A stretch of 10,459 bases of DNA from Acidimicrobiaceae bacterium RAAP-2 (GTDB lineage: Bacteria; Actinomycetota; Acidimicrobiia; Acidimicrobiales; RAAP-2): assembly GCA_001443545.1 (NCBI GenBank), contig LMAD01000046.1, forward strand, positions 1 through 10,459. Reading direction: 5' to 3'. A program made the translations under genes and the position numbers. Shown piece after piece: positions 1-6,729 of the stretch (its first letter is position 1; every line of letters starts with the position of its first letter). The notes below the pieces were generated by a model. That model did no database searches, was not told where the DNA came from, and was given only the letters and a program-made list of their open reading frames with translations.

Positions 1-279
1 GGCTCGGGACTCGAGCACTGCCCGTCGGGCGACTTCAACGCCAACGCCGCCTGGGCCGTGCTCGCGTCAGTCGCGCACAACCTGGTGCGCTGGGTCGGAT
101 CTCTCGGACTGGAGATCACCGGGCCACTCGTCGCCAAGACCATCCGTCGCAAGTTCATCGCCCTACCCGGTCGCATCACCGACTCTGGACGACGTCGATA
201 CCTTCACCTGCCAACACACTGGCCCTGGGCCACGCAGTGGAGCGAGTGCTTCAAGCGGCTCGTCAAACTACAGACCTAA
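1..279 (+). CDS. IS1380-family transposase, C-terminal fragment (5' end outside the window)
   Basis: Frame 1 is open from the first base and ends with TAA at 277-279, giving about 92 residues. The reading begins GSGLEHCPSGDF and continues NANAAWAVLASVAHNLVRW, then has a basic stretch (KTIRRKF), the phrase LPGRITDSGRRRYLHLP, and an aromatic WPWATQW near the end. This is the typical end of IS1380-type DDE transposases: a PSG-F-ANAAW helix after the catalytic core, followed by the small 'PGR...SGRR..LRLP..WPW' domain. The catalytic Asp/Asp/Glu residues lie upstream of the window, so activity cannot be judged. A GTG at 58 is in frame, but homology starts before it, so the reading is a truncated view of a longer gene and not a short gene starting at 58. 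The family is recognised from remembered motifs, not from a search. Confidence 0.85.
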   Translation, partial: GSGLEHCPSGDFNANAAWAVLASVAHNLVRWVGSLGLEITGPLVAKTIRRKFIALPGRITDSGRRRYLHLPTHWPWATQWSECFKRLVKLQT

Positions 280-472
280 CCGGTCCACCCTCGAGGTCGC
301 CCGCGGCACGCCCGGCGACTTCCAGCGCGAACAAGTTACAAACTTGACCGAGGTCGTGACTCATCACGTCCGCTCGACGGACCAACACCCGGGGCTCGGG
401 AAACCACGACTGAACTTGACGTCTTGGCTTCGAATTCGCGAACTACTTCACCCGCGCGGTGGATCGAGGCTA
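1..472 (+). mobile_element. 3' part of an IS1380-family insertion sequence (right boundary tentative)
   Basis: The transposase tail ends at 279. The next ~190 bases code for nothing I recognise and should contain the right terminal inverted repeat. They hold a short perfect inverted repeat, CAAGTT-aca-AACTTG, at 332-346, and the octamer AACTTGAC occurs twice (341-348 and 413-420). I place the boundary tentatively near 461-472 (GGATCGAGGCTA), which resembles ends I associate with actinobacterial IS1380 elements. That is memory-based, and the left end needed to confirm the inverted repeat is not in the window. If right, the IS end overlaps the 3' end of the neighbouring pseudogene. Confidence 0.35.
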
Positions 473-987
473 AACGCAGTGCGATCAAAGGCATCGCCAT
501 CGTTCCAGCGCACGTAGTTCTCGTGCTGCTCGTGCTTGGGGTTCGCTAGTGCCTCAAGGAAGTATTCGAAGCCACCGGGTCCGCCACAGTCCTCAGGCGG
601 ACAGGCGTTTTGCCAGTAAGGCAGAGGGCGAACTTGAGGGCGAGGGGCATGTGGAACTCGGCTTCGACGGCGATGGTGTGCTCCCAGCCGTCGCCGAAAT
701 CGTATTCCTAGGTGAAGCGTCTCTGCTTGCCCAACGCCTGGAGGACCGTCACGGTCTGCTCGTCGATCTCGTCCTCGGGATGTTCGTCGAAGCACATTCT
801 TTAGCGCGCGTCGCCGACGGTGAAGGCGTGCAAGTGAGTTAGTCCAGCCCATGGCGGCCTGGATTATGTCGTGCAGTCGCGACATCCTCACCCCGGTTGG
901 CACGAGGATCCGTCGCCAAACGGTGGACGTGATTTCGTCCAGTTCGACGCGCAACTGGAGAGTTGATTGTGGGGGAGGCGTAGGCAC
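448..987 (-). pseudogene. Decayed plasmid pRiA4b ORF-3-like protein gene
   Basis: Three pieces in two minus-strand frames rebuild one pRiA4b ORF-3 family protein (PF07929-type). The N-terminal piece reads LQLRVELDEITSTVWRRI, then MSRLHDIIQAAMGWTNS. Near 833 the reading must shift to LHAFTVGDAR, which meets TAA at 801-803. It then continues through MCFDEHPEDEIDEQ to a TAG at 708-710, followed by EYDFGDGWEHTIAVE and ALCLTGK. Near 608-611 (an A4 run on the coding strand) it must shift back to NACPPEDCGGPGGFEYFLEAL and NPKHEQHENYVRW. Both stops fall where the family normally has tyrosine (the Tyr after the 'GDAR' turn, and FT-Y-EYDFGDGWEH). The two shifts together leave the gene about one codon short. 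A formally open frame spans the region but its middle is nonsense. The function of intact homologues is unknown; they occur on plasmids and in mobile regions. Confidence 0.85.
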
Positions 988-1448
988 GGACTCTCTGATT
1001 GCTCGATGGTCGTTGGGGTGAATGGGTAAGGCAGTTCGAATCTAATTTGTGTCCTTGACGGACAGGAAGCAAGGACCGGAAGGCGAGCGCCCCTAGGCCA
1101 GTACGAGACTGCTCCATCGCAACAGAATGCGTGGGATAAATCGGAGGCCTGTTTTGAGGACTCTGAAGGGTGAACTGCTCGAAAGCCCGTTGTTTTACAG
1201 GTGGGCCGCCCGGATCTCGATCCCGGCACCTTGGGACCCATGCAAGGGCATCCGCGCGTCCTTGGTCGGATCTGTCCGGTGGTGTCGGAATGGTCTGCGG
1301 GAAAAAGTGTGGGTTCTCTCGATTGAAATCTTGCACCACGTCGTTTCGCGCAGGCAACCCGACTGCAACAAATCAAGACTGCCGGCTTCGGAGTTGGGGG
1401 TGGCCACCGGGGCATTGCGTTACGTCCGAAGTGAAGGAGTTGAGTCGG
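988..1448 (-). other. Gene-free strip between jetD and the pseudogene
   Basis: About 460 bases lie downstream of the jet operon and upstream of the pseudogene. Open frames exist on both strands, but none reads like a protein family, none has a convincing ribosome binding site, and they overlap one another as expected in GC-rich non-coding DNA. Visible structure is limited to GTCCTT/AAGGAC arms at 1051-1056 and 1071-1076, a GGATC-TC-GATCC dyad near 1212-1223, and the 10-bp palindrome GGTGGCCACC at 1399-1408. The last lies about 40 bp after the jetD stop but has no loop and no T-run, so I do not call it a terminator. Confidence 0.5.
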
Positions 1449-2642
1449 TCAGGACAGCCAAGGCTCCAGTGCCCGTTGTAGCCATGAAAAGCGGACTCGC
1501 TCTTGTTCAAGACGTACCGCTGGGCCGTAACGGTCCTCAATCAGGTCGTGGTACAGCGCCTTCTCAGCATCGGTAAGGTTCGTCAGCGCTCGGTTGGTGG
1601 GGCTGGGCTCGGTTACCCACTGTCGGGGATGGGCGAGCAGTGTCTGATGATCCATCAGTATTGATTGCACGGATTCGAACCGAGTCCGAAGTCGGTGCAA
1701 GATGTCGAAGCCATGCGTGTCGATGTCACCCCAGTAGACGATCTTCCTGTTATCCATCCAGACGATGTCTCGCAGGGCAGCGAGGCTGAATCCCGAGCCG
1801 AAGATGACGATTGAATTCGCAACGGCGGGAAAGGCGAGGTAGGTGATCTCGTTCTCGACGACAAAAACGGTGTCGGCGACGAGCTCGAGAGTGGCAAGTT
1901 CCTCGGTGCGCAATGTGATCTCGCTGAGGTTCTTCGGTAAGGAGGGTTGTGGGTTGAACAAGCGGAGCCGCGAATAGGTCGGCTTCGGTCGAAAGCGGAA
2001 CCGGCGCGCAAAGTCAGCGGCACTGTAGTCGGAGTCAATCCGGTGCTCGGGCAGAACCGTCGTCAGGAGTTCGTCGAGGAGCTTGCGATGGTGGTCGACG
2101 AATTTGGTGTCAATACCCTCAGCGTCGATTTGGCGCAGGTAGAGGGTTTCAGTGTTGTTAGTAATCATCCAGGTGACTGCGGCTAACACGTCTCCCCAGA
2201 TGCGTTGATGCTCAACGGCTTTCAGGGGATGAGCGACAACCCAGGGAACGAGAGATGGCGTCGCCGTCTCCGTCTGCCTCAGAATTGTGTTGAGTGTGCG
2301 AACGTCGCGGTTCGTTCCGATCAGCGCACAGAGTTGCTCGAAGCTCTCGATCCGGACTCGTGCGGGCACTGAGTTGGTCCCGAGATTCTTGCCCTTGACG
2401 GTGCGGTACGTCACCGCGAAGCGCTCCGCACCCCCGCCGGTATGGCTGTCGCGCTGGAATTCATCGGCCCAGCGGACCGCATCATCGAATTGATCGAGCA
2501 GCTCGCTCGCCGACGGTCCCTTCACGGGGAGTTCGATCGGTGTCCACGGCACGTTTCCGGCGTAGTCACTCAGGTACCGTCCCGTAGCCCATCGCTTGCG
2601 CAACGTAACGATCAGGTCATTGATGTTCGTCCAGGAGGTCAT
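1449..2642 (-). CDS. jetD: Wadjet nuclease subunit JetD (DUF3322/DUF2220, Toprim)
   Basis: This 397-residue protein is the effector of the Wadjet system. It is a topoisomerase VI A-like nuclease that cuts circular DNA once the JetABC motor has stalled on it. The N-terminal part (about 1-180) is the DUF3322 arm, with LIVTLRKRW at 11-18 and a conserved HPLKAVEHQRIWGDV stretch at 138-152. The C-terminal DUF2220 part contains the Toprim fold: VFVVENEITYLAFP (259-272) supplies the acidic Glu, IFGSGF follows at 280-285, and YWGDIDTHGFDILHRL (303-318) carries the DxD pair Asp306/Asp308. LEQERVRFSWLQRAL (378-392) is the usual family ending. All expected metal-binding acidic residues are present. ATG at 2642 overlaps the jetC stop as ATGA. 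No Shine-Dalgarno sequence precedes it, so translation probably depends on coupling to jetC. Length is normal for the family. It is the last gene of the operon. Confidence 0.95.
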   Translation of the reverse strand: MTSWTNINDLIVTLRKRWATGRYLSDYAGNVPWTPIELPVKGPSASELLDQFDDAVRWADEFQRDSHTGGGAERFAVTYRTVKGKNLGTNSVPARVRIESFEQLCALIGTNRDVRTLNTILRQTETATPSLVPWVVAHPLKAVEHQRIWGDVLAAVTWMITNNTETLYLRQIDAEGIDTKFVDHHRKLLDELLTTVLPEHRIDSDYSAADFARRFRFRPKPTYSRLRLFNPQPSLPKNLSEITLRTEELATLELVADTVFVVENEITYLAFPAVANSIVIFGSGFSLAALRDIVWMDNRKIVYWGDIDTHGFDILHRLRTRFESVQSILMDHQTLLAHPRQWVTEPSPTNRALTNLTDAEKALYHDLIEDRYGPAVRLEQERVRFSWLQRALEPWLS

Positions 2643-5600
2643 GCGCCGGGGTCGTCGGTAACGTCCCTACCCTCAGCGGTATCCTGACTCGCGGCATCGG
2701 CATCGGCATCGGCATCGGCATCGGCATCGGCATCGGCGCTGCGCTCGAGTCGACGGCGCCGGTACTCGGTAATCGAGAGGCACTGGAGCCGTGAGTAGTT
2801 ACCGTTGGGGTTGTCGACAAAGCCGACGGCCGCCACGTGCGGCTCGATCACATGGATCTTCTGGAGTGGGGTCACGATAAGGAGTTGCAGCCCGAGACGG
2901 GTGAAGAGGCGTAAGGCATAGCGGGTCGAGACTTCCGAACCACGACTAAACGCCTCGTCGATGACGACGAATCGAAAAGCCTTTGATCGCTCGGCCCCCC
3001 AGTCCAACTTGAACTGGTACGCCAACGATGCGGCCAGAATCGTATAAGCGAGCTTCTCCTTCTGGCCGCCAGACTTGCCCGCCGAGTCACTGTAGTTCTC
3101 GTACTCGACGTCGTCGGATCGCCATCGTTCGGAAGCGGAGAAGAGGAACCACTGACGGACGTCGGTGACCCTACGAGTCCAATTACGATCCACTTCGGTA
3201 GTGCCCTCTCGACCTTTGAACCGGTCAATGATTCGCTTGACCTGAAGGAACTTCTCTTCAGAGTACTGATCCGAGGCACCTCCACCGATTACGTTGTCGG
3301 TGCACGTGCGCAGGTCTGCACGGAACTGGCGCACCTCGGTGTTGGTCGTCTGGCTCGCCATAAGTCGGATGTAGCGACCGTCGTTATAGTCAATACCGGC
3401 CAATGATTCATTGATGGTCTCGATGCGGTCTTTGATCTGCTTCTCGTGCTTGTTGAGTTGAGCCGAGAATCCGGCGATGTCGCGGATCGCGTTTTGATTG
3501 AGATAGTCCTTGAACTCGCGTTCGAAGCGGGGGAGATCGTCGTTGGCCACTCGTTGATGGAGCTGACGGTACTCTCGAGCCGACGCGAGCGCGTCGTCAA
3601 ACTCGGTGGTTTCGTGAGGGTACTTCCCTCGAAATGTGCCCATCGACCTTACGATGCGCTGCCCGAGCGAACTCTCTTGTTTGGTGATCGTGTTGAGCTG
3701 TTGCACGAGGAATGCGTTGATGGAATGATGGACCGTGGTGAGGTGCACGGCGTCCGGCGCTGATCCGTCGAGCTCGAAGGCGACCGCCGCGTCAATTAAG
3801 CCGAACGATTCAGTCGCAACCTCTACGGCCTGCGCATTGGACAACATCGCTCTGACGCGGTCCAGCTCGGCCACGGCGGTGTCTCGTCGGCCCTCGGCGG
3901 CGCCCCGGTCTCGCTGGAAGCCGTCACGTGAGCGCTCGTGATTGGCGACCTCTTGGCGGACTCGTTCGCGCTCGGATGTGAGGAGGGCCAGTGTGTCCGA
4001 TGACGACGTGATGCGTCGTTGTTCGGCGTGCAGCGCCGCAATTTCACTCACCAGACTTTGCCAGTCCAGGTCGTCCCAGTTCGAGTGCTCGCCAAGACGA
4101 GCCAACGACCGGAGTTGGAGCGAGGCCGTCTCGTCGCGTTTCGCGAGGTCTGCGATGACGCTCGAGAAGAAGTTCAGCCGCTCCTGCAACGTGGCGGCGT
4201 GGGCGAGTAGCGCGTCAACTTTTCCCTGATTCGTCCAACCGAGCACGTACTCTCGGCGGTCGTCGATGGGCCGGCGGTCATCCTTTTCGTGGCGTTCCCT
4301 GTCCTTGATCTGTCCAGCTCGGGTGACCGCCCGCTGGCTGGTGCGAAAATCATCGATGGTGTCCACGCAGGCGTGGTTGGCGCGCCGAGCGAGCTCGGCC
4401 TTCAACCACGCCTCGAATCCCGACTCGGGTTTGAGCTCGAGCATGTCGACCAATAGGGGATGGGCCGACCGGCGCTCGGGCAAGGTCGTGGGTGCCAACC
4501 GGGCGGGCACTCGGTAGTAGACGATTCGAGCGTTTAGATGATGGTCGTTGATCCAGGCCGCGACGGCTTCGTAGTGTTGGTCGGGAACCAGCAGCGACAG
4601 GGCGAAGTTGTGCAGCACGCGCTCGGCCGCACCTTCCCATTGGCTTGCTTCTTCGAGGACCTGGACCAACTCGCCGGCGAAGGGTAGGTGGTCGGGTTCG
4701 ATGGCGAGGTCGTCGCAGAGGCGCTGGCGCAACTCGAGGTTGTCACGGGGAATGTTGTTGCGACGTGTCTGGAGACTGTGCAGTTCCTTGTTTACTCCTT
4801 CGGATTCCTCGTTGATCGAGCGTTGCTCGAATCGTCGCTCATTGAGATCATTCTCGATGGCGATGTGCTCACTCTCTAATTCCATTTGCCTGGCGGCGGC
4901 CCGCTCGCGGGTAGTGAGGAACTGCTCGGCGACCGACACCTGCTCCATGCCCACCTGCGCCAACAAGGTGTTGAAGTGGTCGAACTTTGCCTGGCGAATT
5001 GGTTTGTCCCGCTGGTGGCGCTCGATCAATCTCTCTATGTCGGCCAGCCGGTCACCACCGATTCCGGCAATCTGTAGATTCAACTGCGCCTCGGTTTCGC
5101 GCAGATCCCTGACGCTCACTTCGACCGACTCGAGTTCCTGACTCAGATCGTGCAACTGGACCGCCAGTACTTCGAGTTCGTAGAGAAGGGCTTGGCTCGT
5201 TCGGTCAGCGAAGTACAAGGGCAAGGCCGCGAGTTGGTGCTCGAGGGTCGCTCGCTCGCTCGATATCTGGTCGTAGGAGTCGAGGTCTGCGACCAGCGGC
5301 TGGAGCAGTTCCAGCTGGGCCCTCGCCCGCAACACCGCATCGTGGGCCTGGGTGAGGTTATCGAAGTGTTCGATCAACGCGGCGATGTGATTCTTGGTGT
5401 CGAAGGGCTCGAGCATGTGGCTGCGAACAAAGTCGTTGAGGTTGTCGACCGCCTTCATAGATACCGTCTGATGGAAGAGTTCCATCGCCTGCTCGGATTC
5501 GATGCCGAGGTGGCGTCGGAAGTCCCGGCCGTACTCGGGGAAGCTGTCGTAGACCCTCGCGCCTCCATCGCGTAGTCGGCGCTTCAAGGAGTTGAACTCG

Positions 5601-6121
5601 GTGCCGAACTCGGAGAAGTCCTTAGCGATCGACTGGTCGCAGTCGGCGACAACGAAGAACCGCTCGGGCTGCCCCGAGCCCATGTCTTTGGTGCGAAACA
5701 CCTGGGCCAAGGTGACCGTGGTGGCGTAGCCGGTGTTGGCAAAGACTCCCAAGATGACCGAGAAGTTCCGGGTGTCACGCAGGGCGACTGGACGAGAGAC
5801 CCCCGTCGTCTCGTTTCGTTCGGACTTGTAGTGTCCCTGCACGTAGGATCGCAGATCGCGCTCACGGGTCTCGGCACCGGCAGCTTTGTTGTAGGAGATT
5901 TTGTTCGCCGGTAGGAGCAGTGTGGTGATCGCGTCGACGAGCGTGGATTTGCCCGAGCCAATGTCGCCCGTCAGCAGCGCGTTGCGACCCCCGAGCTCGA
6001 ACGACCAGACCTTTTGGTCGAAGGTTCCCCAGTTGAAGACTTCGAGTCGCTGCAGACGACTTCCGGAGAGTCGGTCGGGCAGCCCGTCGTCGAGGTCGAT
6101 CAGGCTGAACAGCGGCGACAT
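2639..6121 (-). CDS. jetC: Wadjet SMC-like ATPase subunit JetC (MksB-like)
   Basis: This 1160-residue SMC/condensin-like ATPase powers DNA loop extrusion in the Wadjet complex. The Walker A motif GDIGSGKST is at residues 52-60 (Lys58). Long alpha-helical, charged coiled-coil stretches cover roughly 270-450 and 640-960. Between them a hinge-like domain (about 470-600) contains the family phrases LPFAGELVQVLEE and HNFALSLLVPDQHYEAV. The ABC signature SGGQKEK is at about 1017-1023 and is followed by LAYTILAASLAYQF. Walker B FVVIDE is at 1051-1056 (Asp1055/Glu1056) and is followed by AFSRGS. The ATPase head therefore looks complete. GAGGAG lies 8 nt upstream of ATG 6121, and the start overlaps the jetB stop by 1 nt (TGATG). 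Oddity: after the normal family end (ITEYRRRRLE) there is an acidic tail with seven Ala-Asp dipeptides (1129-1142) encoded by a perfect hexamer repeat. Confidence 0.96.
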   Translation of the reverse strand: MSPLFSLIDLDDGLPDRLSGSRLQRLEVFNWGTFDQKVWSFELGGRNALLTGDIGSGKSTLVDAITTLLLPANKISYNKAAGAETRERDLRSYVQGHYKSERNETTGVSRPVALRDTRNFSVILGVFANTGYATTVTLAQVFRTKDMGSGQPERFFVVADCDQSIAKDFSEFGTEFNSLKRRLRDGGARVYDSFPEYGRDFRRHLGIESEQAMELFHQTVSMKAVDNLNDFVRSHMLEPFDTKNHIAALIEHFDNLTQAHDAVLRARAQLELLQPLVADLDSYDQISSERATLEHQLAALPLYFADRTSQALLYELEVLAVQLHDLSQELESVEVSVRDLRETEAQLNLQIAGIGGDRLADIERLIERHQRDKPIRQAKFDHFNTLLAQVGMEQVSVAEQFLTTRERAAARQMELESEHIAIENDLNERRFEQRSINEESEGVNKELHSLQTRRNNIPRDNLELRQRLCDDLAIEPDHLPFAGELVQVLEEASQWEGAAERVLHNFALSLLVPDQHYEAVAAWINDHHLNARIVYYRVPARLAPTTLPERRSAHPLLVDMLELKPESGFEAWLKAELARRANHACVDTIDDFRTSQRAVTRAGQIKDRERHEKDDRRPIDDRREYVLGWTNQGKVDALLAHAATLQERLNFFSSVIADLAKRDETASLQLRSLARLGEHSNWDDLDWQSLVSEIAALHAEQRRITSSSDTLALLTSERERVRQEVANHERSRDGFQRDRGAAEGRRDTAVAELDRVRAMLSNAQAVEVATESFGLIDAAVAFELDGSAPDAVHLTTVHHSINAFLVQQLNTITKQESSLGQRIVRSMGTFRGKYPHETTEFDDALASAREYRQLHQRVANDDLPRFEREFKDYLNQNAIRDIAGFSAQLNKHEKQIKDRIETINESLAGIDYNDGRYIRLMASQTTNTEVRQFRADLRTCTDNVIGGGASDQYSEEKFLQVKRIIDRFKGREGTTEVDRNWTRRVTDVRQWFLFSASERWRSDDVEYENYSDSAGKSGGQKEKLAYTILAASLAYQFKLDWGAERSKAFRFVVIDEAFSRGSEVSTRYALRLFTRLGLQLLIVTPLQKIHVIEPHVAAVGFVDNPNGNYSRLQCLSITEYRRRRLERSADADADADADADADAASQDTAEGRDVTDDPGA
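2695..2736 (-). repeat. Seven perfect CATCGG hexamers encoding (Ala-Asp)7 at the JetC C-terminus
   Basis: The plus strand reads CATCGG seven times without a mismatch (42 bp); the coding strand is (CCGATG)7. Read as GCC GAT it gives the Ala-Asp run at residues 1129-1142 of JetC, 18 residues from the end and about 50 bp before the jetD start. Because the unit is 6 bp, copy-number changes would lengthen or shorten the tail without breaking the frame. Confidence 0.98.
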
Positions 6122-6729
6122 CAGCCAGACTCCTCGACGCGGTTCAGCTCAGTCAAGTATTCGTCCAGTCGGGCGTCGAATTGAGAGAGCCACTGCCCGT
6201 CGACATAGGCCTTCAGGATTCGTCGGACCTCGAAGAGGTCTTGTTCGTCGCGCAGTCGGCGAAGGAAACCGAGTTCGGTCACCTTGTTGATGTGGGCGTC
6301 GATTGTGTCCACTAGTCGAGCGTCGTTCGTGGAGTCGGGCATGAACAACCGGAGCATCTCTACCATTTGATCGCGGCTCAGGATCAGTCGGATATCCGCG
6401 CTGCTGGCGTCGAACTCGGCCAAACGTTTACGCAGCAGGGCCAGCAGCACGCTGACGTGGAAGGAGAGGGCGCGCCGGGCTACCAGTCGAGGAAACTCAA
6501 CGTCGTCGTCGATGGGACGACTGCGCAGGTAGGCGTAGCCCTCGGCTTCATCGATCACGGCGTTCAGCCCGAGCACCGTCACGTAGTCGCTGACCTCGTG
6601 GCGCACTCCGAGCAAGAGACCCCAGAGTTTCTCGTGGGTGTCGCGGTACAGGGGTCCTTTCATGAGTTGGATAAGAACCAGGGATAGGTCCGATGGTTGG
6701 GTATTTGCGACGAGCATCATGTCGGTCAC
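6121..6729 (-). CDS. jetB: Wadjet subunit JetB (DUF4194, KITE/MksE-like)
   Basis: This 202-residue protein is the DUF4194 (MksE/KITE-like winged-helix) subunit that dimerises and binds the JetA kleisin in the SMC-like motor. Family landmarks are LVLIQLMKGPLYRD (17-30), a helix with SDYVTVLGLNAVIDEAEGYA (47-66) followed by YLRSRP (67-72), RRALSFHVSVLLALLRKRL (85-103), and a C-terminal winged-helix end with LGFLRRLRD (153-161) and FEVRRILKAYVDGQWL (166-181). I chose GTG at 6729 because GGAG lies 5 nt upstream and the start overlaps the jetA stop as GTGA, the arrangement seen throughout this operon. The frame stays open 25 codons further up, but that stretch lies inside jetA and does not resemble the family. 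ATG at 6720 is possible but too far from the GGAG. The stop overlaps the jetC start by 1 nt. Confidence 0.94.
   Translation of the reverse strand: MTDMMLVANTQPSDLSLVLIQLMKGPLYRDTHEKLWGLLLGVRHEVSDYVTVLGLNAVIDEAEGYAYLRSRPIDDDVEFPRLVARRALSFHVSVLLALLRKRLAEFDASSADIRLILSRDQMVEMLRLFMPDSTNDARLVDTIDAHINKVTELGFLRRLRDEQDLFEVRRILKAYVDGQWLSQFDARLDEYLTELNRVEESG

Noticed and set aside
549..842. Plus-strand open frame of 97 codons opposite the pseudogene
   Set aside because: It is the antisense of a gene whose family match is on the minus strand, and its translation resembles nothing.
1032..1045. T-loop-like GTTCGAATC in the strip after jetD
   Set aside because: No flanking cloverleaf stems could be built on either strand.
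1208..1232. tRNA 3'-end-like stretch (GATCTCGATCCCGGCACC)
   Set aside because: The T-loop lacks the TTC start, no acceptor or anticodon arm pairs upstream, and no CCA-type end follows.
1667..1698. tRNA-like GGATTCGAACC on the minus/plus strand
   Set aside because: It lies inside the conserved Toprim-coding part of jetD and lacks the other tRNA arms.
2695..2736. CRISPR array or phase-variable frameshift tract
   Set aside because: The units are contiguous 6-mers without spacers, and a 6-bp unit cannot change the reading frame.
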